The notes under the pieces are model-generated. The model ran no database searches, was not told the origin of the DNA, and was given only the letters and a program-made list of their open reading frames with translations. The position numbers and the translations under genes are program-made. Positions 23,135-34,609 of a stretch of DNA of 64,000 nt are shown here, piece by piece. Within the stretch, counting starts at the first letter, position 1. The number at the start of each line of letters is the position of its first letter. This stretch comes from Uranotaenia lowii (taxonomy: Eukaryota > Arthropoda > Insecta > Diptera > Culicidae), in NCBI RefSeq assembly GCF_029784155.1, contig NC_073692.1, positions 366,835,160 to 366,899,159 on the forward strand. Direction: 5' to 3'.

Positions 23135-26100
23135 TTAGCTTGTCAAATTTGATTGACTATCTCGCTCTCTTCGTTCATCATCTTTCCTGATCCTTATCAG
23201 ATCGCGCATGATTTGCGAGATTTCGTCGACTATAGCACGCCATGACTGTTCGTCGCGACACATTTCACTCACTATGTTTTCAGCGTTCAAATTTTGAAGT
23301 TGTTGACGCCTTGAATTGAACCTGGGGCAGACAAAGATAGCGTGTTCTGCCGATTCCTCCGTCTCTACGCATTCCGGGCAATAAGGCGAGCTGATAAGCT
23401 TAAACCGATGAAGGTATTGCTTAAAGCACCCATGACCCGAAAGGAACTGCGTCAGGTAGAAGTTGACCTCTCCATACTTCCGATTTACCCAGTCTGAAAG
23501 TCTCGGGATTAGCCTATGCGTCCATCTTGCGTTGTTCGATGCGTCCCATTGCTCCTGCCACTTGAGCATTGACGCTGCTCGTTGAATATTACGCACTCCT
23601 CTAACAGCTCTTGCTTTGTAACATTCCATATCCTCCGCCAGAGTTATGTCGATGGGAACCATGCCCGCGATGACAAAAGCTGCATCTGCTGATATGGTCC
23701 TGTACGCACAGGAAACTCGCATGGCTATCAACCGATGTGTGCTCCGTAATTTGGATCTGTTGCGCTCTACCTCTATCGCGGAGCTCCAGGCCGCTCCTCC
23801 GTATCGTAGTTTCGACAGTGCTACGCTCGCAAGGAGACGTCTCTTGCTACTCTTTGGACCATGGCAGTTCGGCATAATCCAGGCCAATGAATCTATGACT
23901 TTCGATGCACTTTCGCAACAGTATTTGACATGCGCACCAAAACTTAAGCGATGATCGACCATTACTCCAAGGTATTTCAGCTGCTGTTTCGAAGATGTCG
24001 TGTGCCCTCCAACAGTAATCTCCATGTGCGGCACAACTCTTTTATTGGTCACGAGCAGAACTTCAGTTTTATGGTGAGCTATCTGAAGCTTAACTCCCTC
24101 CATCCAGATACCAACCCTTTCTACGGACACCGTTGCAAGGTCTTCTACCTCCTCGATTGTTTCGCCGGTAATCATGAGCACGATATCGTCAGCAAATCCG
24201 ACTATCTGCACGCCTGCTGGTAGTTTCAGCGTTAACACCTCATTATACATGGCATTCCAAAGCACAGGTCCGAGTATGGAACCCTGTGGAACACCCGCTG
24301 TTAGGGCAGTAGATCGTATCCCAGTTTCGGTTTCGTACGTCAGGATTCGATTTTCGAAGAAGCTTCCTATTATCCTGCAAAGAGTATTGGGAACAAGCAT
24401 CCTGTGAAGCGCTTTGGCAATCGCTTCCCAGCTGGCATTGTTGAAGGCATTCTTAACGTCGATCGTCACAATGGCGCAGTGACGAACACCTGTTCGCTTC
24501 TTTTTATATGCGCGCTTCGCGTACTCTGTCACCATACGGATGGCGTCCACCGTAGATCTCCCTTTCCGAAAACCGAACTGTCTGTCCGACAGTCCACTTC
24601 CGCCTTCTGTGCTGATAATAAGTCTGTTTAATATTATCCTCTCCAGTAGCTTACCAAGGGTGTCCAGCAGACAAATGGGTCTATATGATGATGGATGCCC
24701 TGGGGGTTTCCCGGGTTTCGGTAGTAGCACCAACTTCGCCGTTTTCCACGAATTGGGAAAAGATCCCTCGTCGAGACACTTTTGTAGCACCACTCTGAAG
24801 GTATCCGGAATGGTCTGTACCGCCACCTTCAGCACTGCATTTGGGATTCCGTCCGGACCAGGGGCCTTATTCACCGCAAGTTTCTTAGCGATAGCCACGA
24901 GTTCTTCGTTCGTTACTGGCTCGATGTCGTGGGCACCCGCGTCGTACGGGGTAAGTGGCCACTGCGTCGGGCCATGCTGCGGGAAAAGATGTGCAACGAT
25001 CTCTCTCAGTTTTTCCGGACACTTTTCGGTCGGCGACCTTGGGCCACCGAATCTCGCCAGTGCAACTCTATAGGCTTGGCCCCATGGGTTATCATCTACG
25101 CTCTGGCATAACGCTCTGTAGCAGTTTTCCTTGCTTGTTTTAATAGCTCGCTTAAGTGCCACCCTGGCTGCTCGGTAAACGGCACCTCTCGTTTCTCTGT
25201 CGGCTTCATTTCTCGCCCGTTGAGCTCGTCGTCTCGCTTTTAGACAGCTAGTACGAAGCTCAGCTATTTCTGAAGTCCACCAGTAAACCGGTCGTCGCCA
25301 CCACTTCGGTGTATTTCTTCTGGGCATGGTCATGTCGCACACCGCTACCATCATTTTCGTCAGCTGCTCAGCATTATGGACCTGGGATGAGTCCTGCATG
25401 TATACAGCTTCGGTGCACACTTCCTTGTCGAACACTTTAGTCTTCCATCTCCGCTCGTGCAATGGCAGTTGCCTTACTGCCACCGGATTTCGGTTTCCTA
25501 CGCTATAGCGTATCGCCTGGTGATCGCTGTGGGTATAATCGTCACACACTCTCCAATTCATATCAGTTTTTAATGATGGACTCGCAAAGGTGATATCGAT
25601 CACTGACGTTCTGTCTGGTAATCCATGCTTGCGATAGGTGCTGATGGATCCAGTGTTGCACAGCTCAACTTCCAGTCTTGCGAAGGACTCTAGTAGACTG
25701 TGGCCCCTAGGGTTGTTGCACCTACTACCCCAGTTTACCGCCCAGGCGTTGAAGTCTCCTCCTATTACAACAGGGGCCTTTCCTGCCAGTTCGTGAGTGA
25801 GTTCATCCAACATTGTGTTGAACTCCCCGATCGTCCATCTTGGTGGAGCGTAGCAGCTACAGAAAAAGATACCGTTAATTTTGGCAATCACGAATCCGTC
25901 CCGAGAATCTACCACTATCTCCTGGATAGGAAAACGTCCCGTGGCGTAGACAGCAGCTGAGCCAGACCTGTCCGCTGCCCAATTACCGTTTCCAGACGGG
26001 ATTCTGTATGGTTCTGATAAAAGCGCCACATCACACTTCTTTTCGCCTACCGTTTGCTCCAGCAGAAGCTGTGCAATCTCGCTATGGTTGAGGTTTAGCT

Positions 26101-26224
26101 GGATTATTTCCAGTTTTACTGGCTTGCCTTTGCCTTTATATATACCGGACATTCCAAGCCACCAGTTTCGTGGACATTTCCATCCTCCTGCTTGCATAGC
26201 ATACATTTCGGCTGTTTTTTGCAT
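23135..26224 (-). CDS. R1-clade ORF2: endonuclease and reverse transcriptase, intact
   Basis: An uninterrupted 1029-codon frame. The first ATG is at 26224; Met26 (26149) is a likelier start since conserved sequence begins about residue 36. Both overlap the ORF1 end. Endonuclease motifs: GGDFNAWAVNWGS (about 154-166) and THSDHQAIRY (about 231-240). RT motifs: NKAPGPDGIPN (452-462), TIDVKNAFNN (587-596), GVPQGSILGP (644-653) and FADD (677-680, catalytic). A C-terminal CX2CX8HX4C finger uses C949, C952, H961 and C966, as in R1/I-type elements. With all key residues present it may encode active enzyme, although the source copy is truncated in ORF1. Confidence 0.92.
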   Translation of the reverse strand: MQKTAEMYAMQAGGWKCPRNWWLGMSGIYKGKGKPVKLEIIQLNLNHSEIAQLLLEQTVGEKKCDVALLSEPYRIPSGNGNWAADRSGSAAVYATGRFPIQEIVVDSRDGFVIAKINGIFFCSCYAPPRWTIGEFNTMLDELTHELAGKAPVVIGGDFNAWAVNWGSRCNNPRGHSLLESFARLEVELCNTGSISTYRKHGLPDRTSVIDITFASPSLKTDMNWRVCDDYTHSDHQAIRYSVGNRNPVAVRQLPLHERRWKTKVFDKEVCTEAVYMQDSSQVHNAEQLTKMMVAVCDMTMPRRNTPKWWRRPVYWWTSEIAELRTSCLKARRRAQRARNEADRETRGAVYRAARVALKRAIKTSKENCYRALCQSVDDNPWGQAYRVALARFGGPRSPTEKCPEKLREIVAHLFPQHGPTQWPLTPYDAGAHDIEPVTNEELVAIAKKLAVNKAPGPDGIPNAVLKVAVQTIPDTFRVVLQKCLDEGSFPNSWKTAKLVLLPKPGKPPGHPSSYRPICLLDTLGKLLERIILNRLIISTEGGSGLSDRQFGFRKGRSTVDAIRMVTEYAKRAYKKKRTGVRHCAIVTIDVKNAFNNASWEAIAKALHRMLVPNTLCRIIGSFFENRILTYETETGIRSTALTAGVPQGSILGPVLWNAMYNEVLTLKLPAGVQIVGFADDIVLMITGETIEEVEDLATVSVERVGIWMEGVKLQIAHHKTEVLLVTNKRVVPHMEITVGGHTTSSKQQLKYLGVMVDHRLSFGAHVKYCCESASKVIDSLAWIMPNCHGPKSSKRRLLASVALSKLRYGGAAWSSAIEVERNRSKLRSTHRLIAMRVSCAYRTISADAAFVIAGMVPIDITLAEDMECYKARAVRGVRNIQRAASMLKWQEQWDASNNARWTHRLIPRLSDWVNRKYGEVNFYLTQFLSGHGCFKQYLHRFKLISSPYCPECVETEESAEHAIFVCPRFNSRRQQLQNLNAENIVSEMCRDEQSWRAIVDEISQIMRDLIRIRKDDERRERDSQSNLTS

Positions 26225-27472
26225 TCTCGAGAGAAGTGTCCCTCTTCACCGCATCTTCGACAGCATCGTGACCGGTCGGGTCCGTTGCAGCTTCGGGATA
26301 GATGACCAAAATCCCAGCAGTTGAAGCAGCGTTGCATCTGCTTCGGTATCCTGGGTGCGGTTTTAAAATGCCCTATTGACCACCCTACTCTTACACTTCC
26401 TACCGTCAGTAGCTTGTTGGCCGCTGTTGGTGAGAGGCGAATCGTTGCAATCTGCATTCCACCGTACGCCTTTCTTAATTTTATAGCTACCGATTCGTTG
26501 CTCATGCCAGGTATGCTGGAGAGAGCTTTCTCGAGCTCCTCTGCAGTGGTAAACTCATCAAGGTCCTTACATTCAATGGACGCGATCTGTGATAGCGCTC
26601 GGACAGTCGCTTCATCGCCTAGGGTGCTTTCGACAAGCTCCTTGAAGTCGGCGCTTTTTACCGCCGGGTCTTTTTTTAGCTCGAAGAGCAGTTCGCCTTT
26701 TTGGGTGCGTCTTGTTTTGGTGACGCTCTCGCCAAAAGCAGATAACTTTGGCTCTGCGCGTAACTTCCGGAACAAGTCCGCATACGTTGTGCCTTCTTTC
26801 GCTTCCACGATAAGCGCATCACCCCTGGACATCACCCGTTGAGGTTTGGGTTTTGGGGGTGGTTCTGGTTTCATAACGACCTTTCTTTTTACGTTCTCCT
26901 TCCTATTGCGAACCATTCGCCAGCCTCCAGCACTGCTTTCACCGTCGGCATCCTCATAATCCGTGCCCCTCCTTTTTTTGGAGGAATCGTTCACGACAGG
27001 GGAGTCGCGGTCTCTTTTTGCGGTTTTTCTTGGCTTAGACTCCTTCGAAAGTCCTTGAGAAGCAACCAATTTTGCTTCCTCCAGGTCCTTTTCTGCAGCC
27101 TCGGCCTTCCGCACCAACTCCGTTCGTTCCTTGACGGCACTCTGCAGGAGCACCATCAATTTCGGCACCCAGGTCTTGATGTGCGTGTGCACGTTGTTGG
27201 TGCTTCGCACAAACTCCTGCATCTTGTCGACCATGTCGGCTGCCTCCAAAAGGCCACACTTTTTGATGCCCCTTGGTGCACCTCTTCCTGCGATTGGGAC
27301 CTGCTCCTCTTGCTGGGAACTGTTGAGGTTTTCAGTGGACCCCTCCGCGACCGGGCTTCTTCCCGCTTCCTTAGCAACCTCCCTGCCAATCTCCTTTCCT
27401 AGCTCCTTTACTACTTTGCTCAGTAGAGGAGACCTAAGGAGTCCTCTCTTAGCAAAGACCTCCGACCTCCGT
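26116..27472 (-). CDS. R1-clade ORF1 (gag-like, zinc knuckles), 5'-truncated
   Basis: Open from the insertion junction to the stop at 26116-26118, about 450 residues. The first residues after the junction (RRSEVFAKRGLLRSP) belong to the element; any reading further upstream is antisense RTE sequence. A charged, coiled-coil-like region (RTELVRKAEAAEKDLEEAKL) is followed by a basic stretch. Near the C-terminus are CX2CX4HX4C knuckles (CFNCWDFGHLSRSC, CRRCGEEGHFSREC) and a third Cys-rich motif (CMLCKQEDGNVHETGGLEC). Such ORF1 proteins bind the element RNA. No natural start is identifiable. Confidence 0.88.
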
Positions 27473-28557
27473 GCCGCATACGACACGATCGACCGTAACG
27501 AGCTATGGAAAATCATGGACGAGAACGGCTTTTCCGGGAAGCTGATCAGACTGATCAAGGCGACGATGGATGGAACGCAGTGCTGTGTGCGGATCTCGGG
27601 TGAATTGTCGAGTTCATTCGAATCACGCAGGGGGCTTCGACAAGGTGATGGTCTATCCTGCATGATGTTCAACGTGGCGCTAGAAGGTGTTATTCGACGA
27701 GCGGTGGGCGAAATGTGGGGCACGATTTTCAACAGATCCAGTCAACTTATCTGCTTTGCCGATGACATTGGTATAGTCGGCAGATCATCTGCGGCGGTGG
27801 AAGACATCTATCGCAAACGGAAACACGAAGCAGGAAGGGTTGGGTTGATGATTAATACGTCCAAGACGAAGTACATGCTGGCCTGCGGATCTGAGACCGA
27901 CCGAACCCGCTTGTCCAGTAATAACAAGGTCACGATCGACGGCGACGAGCTGGAGATAGTCGAAGACTTTGTCTATCTCGGCTCACTGGTGACCGCAGAC
28001 AATGACACCAGCCGTGAGATCCGGAGGCGAATTATCAGCGGAAGTCGTGCCTACTATGGACTCCACAAGCAACTGCGGTCGAGAAGACTTAGCCCTCGCA
28101 CGAAGTGTAACCTGTATATGACGCTCATTAGACCGGTTGTTCTCTACGGGCACGAGACATGGATATTGCTCGAAGAGGACCTGCGTACACTCGGGGTATT
28201 TGAGCGACGAGTGTTAAGAACCATCTTTGGCCGCAGCGTACAGGAGAACGGAGTGTGGAGGCGAAGGATGAACCACGAGCTCGCGCGACTCTACGGCGAA
28301 CCCAGTATCCAGAAGGTGGTGAAAGCTGGCCGGATACGCTGGGCGGGACATGTTGCGAGAATGCCGGACGACTGTCCTGCAAAACAGGTGTTCGCTACGA
28401 ATCCGGTAGGAACAAGACAAGCGGGGGCGCAACGAGCGAGGTGGTTAGACCAAGTGGAGCGTGATCTGGCGAACGTGGGGTGCCCGAGGAATTGGAGAAT
28501 TATGTTCGTCAAGTTATGTCGTGAGACGGAATACTATGAAAATAAAAAAAATAAATA
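27473..28557 (+). pseudogene. RTE ORF, 3' part: RT catalytic core and C-terminal region
   Basis: Picks up directly after the duplication (GCCGCATA at 27473-27480) with YDTIDRNELWKIMDENGF. It contains the RT palm motif CFADDIGIVGR, the thumb-side YLGSLVTADND and the family C-terminal RIRWAGHVARM, and stops at the A-rich tail. It is open throughout. Without the upstream half it is not translatable as a complete RT. It is nearly identical to 61778-62734. Confidence 0.9.
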
Positions 28558-28559
28558 AA

Positions 28560-28918
28560 GAATGAACATTGTAGGAGTTTTTTAGTTTTTTTCTATGAAT
28601 TTTGTATGGGAGCTCCCCGTTTCAAAAGCAAGAAACATCATTAGGGACAATGAATCAAACTCTCGTGTCAAATTGTGCTTCTGCACCCAGTTTCATGAAA
28701 ATCATATGTAAATCGTTTGAGTTATGTCATACTTCCAGTTGAATTTGTATTAGAGCCCCCTTTCTATAACATCTGATGGTTTTGAACCTATTCAATTTAA
28801 TTTCAATTTCAATTTTGTTTATTTAGAGAGGATATTAACCAACATGGTCATTCTTCCTCTTGCGGTTTTGAAACTATAATACAAACAATCCTCGGCCCAA
28901 AACAACCTTCCTTGTGTA
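28560..28918. other. Non-coding DNA, nothing recognised
   Basis: AT-rich; no ORF or repeat ends of note. Confidence 0.5.
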
Positions 28919-29260
28919 AATGAATAAGTGAGTAAGTGATTAAGTTAGTAAGTGAGTAAGTGAGTAAGCGAGTAAGTGAGTAAGTGAGTAAGAGAATAAG
29001 CGAATAAGCAAGTTAGTGAGTAAGTGAGCAAGCGAGTAAGTAAGTCAGAAAGCGAGAAAATGAGTAAATGAGTAGTAACAGAGTAAGTAAATAAGTTAGT
29101 AAGTGAGTAAACTTCCAATTGATTCAGTAAGCAAGCGAGTAAGTGAGTGTTTGATAAAATAAATAAGTGAGTAGGTGAGTAAGTGAGTAGCGAGTAAGTG
29201 AGTAAGTGAGTTAGTGAGCTAGTGAGTTAGTGATGCAAGTTTAAAAGTGAGTGCAAGTGA
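28919..29260 (+). repeat. GAGTAAGT-type microsatellite
   Basis: Imperfect tandem GAGTAAGT/GAGTAAGC units, most regular at 28925-29060 and 29150-29230. The same words resume at 29984-30000 after the MITE, so the array was continuous before that insertion. Confidence 0.9.
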
Positions 29261-29264
29261 TTAA

Positions 29265-29981
29265 GGGGGAGGGGGGGGTAGGGTCAAACGGGTAAAAAAA
29301 ACACCATTTTCACGATTTTTTTCTAGAGCTATCGTTCAAACAAATGTATTCAAATTTTTTGCATTATACAAAGCATTGTTAAAAGAACATTTAGTACTTT
29401 TTTCGTAAAAAAATATTGAAAAATGAGCCGGCGACGGAGCACTTTCGAGGACGCCTTTTAGAAAACAGGATTTGCGGTGGACACTGTATCTCAGCACAGA
29501 ATCATCTGAAGTCAAAAAATCAGAGAAAAATATTGATAAAAGATGTTTTTCTGGACCCCAACGTTTTTATTTAACTTAAAAAAAAATTTATGAAATTTTT
29601 GTGGCTGTTTGAAGTAAAAACTACGATTTTTCACGAAAAACTCCGCCATTTTTTATCTGTAAAATCTTCCCAAAGTAAAAAAAAAACGTTGGGGTCTGGT
29701 ATTTTATGTGTAGAAAATAAGTTCCAAATTTGAAAAGAATCGAATAAGTAGTTTTCAAATGACGATGTCCACGGACTTCAAAAATGTGCTTTCGAGAAAA
29801 ACGCGTTTGAAGTTTCTGCTCTTGCTTTCTTGCAGTATTAGATAGGAGGAGATAAAGGCCTATAATTTCTACAGTTTTGCTTCAATTGACTTGAAAATTT
29901 GACACAACATTCTTGAAATGTTTTACAATAAGAAAATAAAAAAAAATCGATTTTTTGAAAGTGTTAGACCCTACCCCCCCC
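29265..29981. mobile_element. TTAA-flanked MITE inside the microsatellite
   Basis: 717 bp flanked by TTAA at 29261-29264 and 29982-29985. G-rich terminal repeats (GGGGGAGGGGGGGGTAGGGTC) face GACCCTACCCCCCCC at the other end. Non-coding. A TTAA duplication fits piggyBac-type transposition, but the G-rich ends are not the classic CCCT start, so the superfamily is tentative. Confidence 0.8.
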
Positions 29982-29985
29982 TTAA

Positions 29986-32324
29986 GCGAGCAAGTAAGTT
30001 GGGGAGTTCTTATTGAATATCCAAACTCACGCGCTCTGTTGTTCTCATTCAAGTTTTAGCTGTAAAGTTTTTACGCTCACGTTTGGTTCGAAAATCGTAA
30101 TGCGTCACGCCGCTGCCTGCCTGATTGAAACACGAATAAAACAACAAAGCACCACACACTCTACAGCTCCAAGAAGTATTTAGAGAGATACGAATGCAAA
30201 CAAAGAAAGAAAAACTTATCCACCGGAACCGGAGAAATAGAAACCTTATCATCTTCACCGTACAGCACCTTGTTCAACTGACTGATCGCATTCAACCGCA
30301 CCATTCCAAAACCGAAACAACCAGGTGGTCAACGAACAAATTTAAGCCTCGTTTGATACTGGTTTTCACTTACGCTGAATGCCCTATACTTTATCAACAA
30401 AACACATGCCTTAAATTGTTTCATTCTACCGAGACGATCGAATAACGATATCAAATGGGTAACGAATTAAAAGAGCACTGTGGATTGCTATCGTAAACGA
30501 AATAAGATATTAGGAGCTTAGAAACGTTACGATCTCCTAATTTCATGGAAGGTAATTGAAGAAGTTGTAATTGTAACTCTGCAATGAGAACGAATTTCAA
30601 TTTATTTTCAATAGAAGAAATGGAAAGTCAACTTTCTGCTATGCATCCTAAAAATAAATATTTAAAAAGAATCTGAATTCTATCTATTTTAAAACTTTTT
30701 GACTCGACCAGAGATTTATTCGCAATTGATCGACGGTATTTCGACAAAATATAATAATACAACGATTAGAGGCGGAAAAAATGACTAAACAGCTGAGCAG
30801 CAAAAGTGCAATATTTCAAATTAATTTTGGTCACCTGTCTGTCGTCTAGGTTATTTTTTTCATTTCTCGTTTGCAAACATTCAAAAGTAGCTTACAAACA
30901 TCTCGCTGTGTTATTTAAAGAAATCTAACGACAGAGAAAAAAAAACCACAACGATGGAAAAATTTTTCGATGCCAAATCGTTAGATCATTTCTTTTCTGT
31001 GAGCGTTTAGGAAAAGTTGAATGAGGAAGGCAGCGAAAAAAAAAATAACACCAAGTCACTATTAATATCTGACACGAACCTTGAACAGGCATTAGTTAGG
31101 CATTCTAGCTCTAGCGTCAGCATATTCCCGGCGCTTTTTCCACTATGAACCAAGTCAAACGGATGTTTTCTCATTGTCAAGGCCTGGGTTAGGGCGTGTA
31201 CGGATGTGTGATGGTCATCATAAAGTAATTACAAAGTTCGACAAAAATTCCCATAAACTTTGTCAACACATTCTTCAGTGGATTTCTCATATAAAAGTAA
31301 ACACACAAGAATAAGAAAGCACCCTATAAGTTTAGAATTCGGTGTTTTAGTTTCCATTTTATCAACAAAAAAGTGTGTTTATGATCTCGATTTTTTCTCT
31401 AATGATAGTCAGTTTTCCAAACTTTGATCCTTGAAATATGTGGTAATAAGAAAATAAACATGAGCAAGCTTAAAAAATATATACATACTATTTAATCATC
31501 CCACAAATCCCACTGGCTGAATTAGATAATTCGCTAAAAATAAACCATCCATCATCGCTCTGACTGTCCTTTATTACTCGATTTAACGTACACATCACAA
31601 ACACAAACCAATCCGCCGCCCGCCCCTCGTCTTTCTTATGTAATGCAAAATAAAATAAATTGTGTGACCACCATGCAAGGGGAAAATCGACGAACATCTT
31701 GGAGGAAACATTAAAATTGAAACGTGCATTTTAGTAAAATCTGGCTGTGGTACTCTGTTTTTGCCAGACGTCATTCAGTTTATTCTCATTTACAGGAAAA
31801 CGGTACAAATCGAATCTAAATTATTCGAGTATTATTTAAGTTTTATTCTGAATGTTTCAGATTTTTTTTTTCCTTGTAGGGGAGAGCTTTCAGGTTATAT
31901 GAAATTCATAAAATGTCATTTTTATCATTGGTGTCATTTCTCTAATTTATGTCATTTTTGTCATTTTTATCTGTTTTAATTCTGCATTAAAGTTTAGTTA
32001 ACAAAAGTACGAAAGGTTTGAGAAAAATGTTTTTAAATACAAAAACAAATAAAAAAGTTTTTTGAATGCAATGACAAGAAATTATATTTATTTTTTTCCT
32101 GTCTGAGTTAAAAATATGAATGAACTTCAATGAAAAACAAAAATAAAGATGCCATCTAAAATCAAAATTAAATTCACAAGTTATGTCGTCATTTTAAAAA
32201 CCACTTAGAATATATTCCTTTTCAGCCTTGGGTCGCACAGAAAGCCACAACTGTCGGTGAAAAATTGAAACTTGTTTATTAATTATTTTCACGACCTTAG
32301 CGATGAAAATTATATTGTTTAGCC
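29986..32324. other. Non-coding DNA without recognised repeats
   Basis: About 30050-30480 is less AT-rich and repeat-poor. Other parts are AT-rich, with GTCATTTTT(A/T) runs at 31911-31972. No ORF shows family features. No host exon could be supported. Confidence 0.4.
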
Positions 32325-32700
32325 TAAGGTTGCCAAAATTTTTGCAGTACGTGTCCGGGCTGTTTTATCTAAAAACTTAGCAAAATCCTGGCATTTGATT
32401 TTGAATTTGTTGATCACAAATCCGGGCAGTATCCGGGCAAATTTGGTCAAAGGCCAAGTATTACTCAACAAAAAACAACGGGAAAATATTCAAAATAAAA
32501 ATTTTTCATCAAAACTCAGCAGATTTTAAATAGTATTTTAGGATTCCAAAAAAACTTTAATGATTATTTTTATAAAACTTGTTCAAAACTGGCGTTTTGC
32601 ATGCATATTTTTTTATGATTTGGCGAATAAAGTGCATGAATCCGGGCTAAACCGAGTTTTTTTTTATTTAAATGCGGACAACCGAGTCGGACCAAACTTA
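32325..32700. repeat. CCGGG-rich dispersed repeat, copy 3
   Basis: Shares TGTCCGGGCTGTTTTATCTAAAAAC, AGCAAAATCC, CCGGGCAGTATC and ATTTGGCGAA with 7840-8262 in the same order. Non-coding. Confidence 0.65.
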
Positions 32701-32759
32701 CCCCAACTTTTATATTAACCCCTATCTATCTGATTTTTAAAAAATTTCAAAGTCTGAGA

Positions 32760-33240
32760 AAATGAAAACCAGAAAACATGCTTAAAAAAGACTATAGATC
32801 AGCTACGGAATACTCATAAAAATTTATTTAGTGTTCAGGAAAGCTGAAGTTAGAAACTATACGTTGCGCACAAGGATTATTTTTTGATTTTTTTTTAAAT
32901 CATAACTACACAAATTGTAAAAAAAAAGTGGTGTAAAACCACACTTTTCAATCAATGGACCGTCAAAATTGTTTAGGTCTCACTAGATAAATTTGAGGAG
33001 AGGATTGGAAAGTTGACGTAATTTGGCACATTTGTGCACCTTCAGATTTAATATAATACGAATACGTAATACGAAACACAGAATTTTTGACGAATTTGAC
33101 GGTCCGAAAAACACATTTGAGTTACATTAAGAAGTTTTCAAAACTGTAAATTTTGTAAAAATCGGTTGAGAAACATGAGATACATGGCGATTTTATTCAG
33201 GAGTGTCAAATTGACACTCCAGGAACTCTATCGTGTATAA
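32760..33240. repeat. Repeat with GAGTGTCAAATTGACACTC palindrome
   Basis: Shares GATCxGCTAxGGAAT, AAGTTAGAAxCxATACGTTG, GAGGATTGGAAAGTT and ACGTAATTTGGCA with 57605-57965. Near 33205-33225 it carries the GGAGTGTCAAATTGACACTCC palindrome, also present in altered form near both ends of the MITE at 42489-43258. Probably a diverged member or relative of that family. Confidence 0.6.
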
Positions 33241-33254
33241 ATTTCAGGGACGGA

Positions 33255-33510
33255 TTACACTTGTGTACAGCATTTTTGAGCTAAGTAAACTTAAGATCAC
33301 TTTTAATGTGAAATCGGACACTGAATCTGAAAATGATGTTAAAAAAATCTCAGCAGTTGAACAATAACATTTTGGAAGAATTAAAAACATATTTGTACTT
33401 AGATTTAAATATCTCGGACTGCATAAAATCAATTTGAAATCTCTTTTCTGCATATTGAATAAATTTGATGAACTTTTATGCGTATGATCAACAGTTTGTT
33501 GATAAAAGTG
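33255..33510 (+). repeat. Dispersed repeat family B, copy 2
   Basis: Same word order as 8385-8610 (TTTTTGAGCTAAG, TTTTAATGTGxAATCGG, GCGTATGATCAACAGT) and 37690-37960. Confidence 0.6.
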
Positions 33511-33539
33511 AAAAAATGATAAAAAATTTTCTTTCATTC

Positions 33540-34389
33540 ATTTCTTTACAGAAAAAGCTTACAGAATCTTTACAAAAAAAACTCCCGCTTCTTTTGGTGA
33601 ATTTTCGAGGATCAAAAAATTAAAAAAATCAACGCTCGCGATTTGTCTCCCAACACAACCCCGCCTCCACTGCTCCAGTTAAAATTCATCTGGACTCGAT
33701 GATTGAACCATACTTTTGAAAAATTTGGTGGTTCATGGTAGACGAAGAAATTGCGGAAGCAGATTAATACAGAACTGAGGCCTTCAAATCACGTTTTACC
33801 GATTGACTGTGTGATTTTGTGATCTTCACTATATTGTGCTCAAAATAAGCAGATGACAGGGGGCCGCCCTAAATTCATGATTGTTATTTTAACCATTGCA
33901 CAGTGGGAATATTTGGACCTTAAATACCGATGAATTCCAAGCCGCCGTGGTTTAAGGACCTGAAATAATACGTATGTTTTGTGCATTGTTTCAGGAGTTT
34001 AAATCTGTCCCCAGATTTGGCCGGAGACATCTGAGTGCAGTGTTTTTTGCTCTTAAAGGAATCATTTTGAGCAATAATAATAATAACTCAGCAAATTTTT
34101 TTTCGGGAAGCTTTGTGATGTGAAAGTTTTATAAAGATTGATGAAGTGTTACTAGAGTTACTAGTCACATATATGATCACTCTATTAAAAATAAATACAC
34201 TATTTTGATTTTGAACAAACTTTTTGGAAAGGCTAACGAATGTATGCACAATTGAATATCGTTTGCATACATCGTTCGATTTAAAATAAATTTTGAGCGT
34301 TGTTGAACGCATTCTGGCCCTTTAATATGATTTCCATTTTGTTAAAATCGATCAACATTAAAGTGAGATATAAAGCAATTACATACACC
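33540..34389. other. Non-coding DNA left of the foldback element
   Basis: No gene recognised. Confidence 0.5.
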
Positions 34390-34609
34390 AAGGTTTTTTT
34401 AACATGGTTTTTTACGCGGTTTTTTTACACGGCTTTTTTTACACGGATTTTTTTACACGGATTTCGCGAATTAACACGGTTTTTGAGAGAAAATATTCCC
34501 TTTTCCCCTTTTTTTTTTTTTTTTGTTTTCCTTTGAAAAGGAAATAAGTCCTTTTCAAAGGAAAACACTTAGAATCTTTTGAAAGTTGGGGAAATCTTAG
34601 CTCTGAGAC

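Larger units (their letters stand above)
22457..27472 (-). mobile_element. R1-clade non-LTR retrotransposon inserted in the RTE element
   Basis: A poly-A tail (poly-T on the plus strand, 22457-22481) abuts one GCCGCATA copy; the other copy is at 27473-27480, giving an 8-bp target duplication. The element is about 5.0 kb on the minus strand: ORF1 with three zinc knuckles, a short overlap, ORF2 with endonuclease-RT, then a 3'UTR of about 650 bp. ORF1 is already open at the 5' junction, so the element is probably 5'-truncated within ORF1. The insertion is younger than the RTE copy it interrupts. Confidence 0.92.
20270..28559 (+). mobile_element. RTE-clade non-LTR retrotransposon, split by an R1-clade insertion
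   Basis: Two collinear parts, about 20270-22456 and 27473-28559, make one RTE-type LINE: one long ORF with endonuclease then reverse transcriptase, and a short A/AAT-rich 3' tail (about 28541-28559). The RTE parts share GCCGCATA at 22449-22456 and 27473-27480, the duplication made by the inserted R1 element. The uninterrupted copy at 61775-63261 confirms that the two parts were contiguous: its protein reads straight through this point. The 5' boundary is approximate. Confidence 0.9.

Noticed and set aside
27131..27480. Long plus-strand ORF start before the RTE 3' part
   Set aside because: The first 110-120 residues are antisense to the R1-type ORF1; only the sequence after the GCCGCATA duplication is RTE protein.
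27473..27732. N-terminal extension of the R1-type ORF1 reading up to 27732
   Set aside because: This part is the antisense strand of the RTE element across the insertion junction and does not belong to ORF1.
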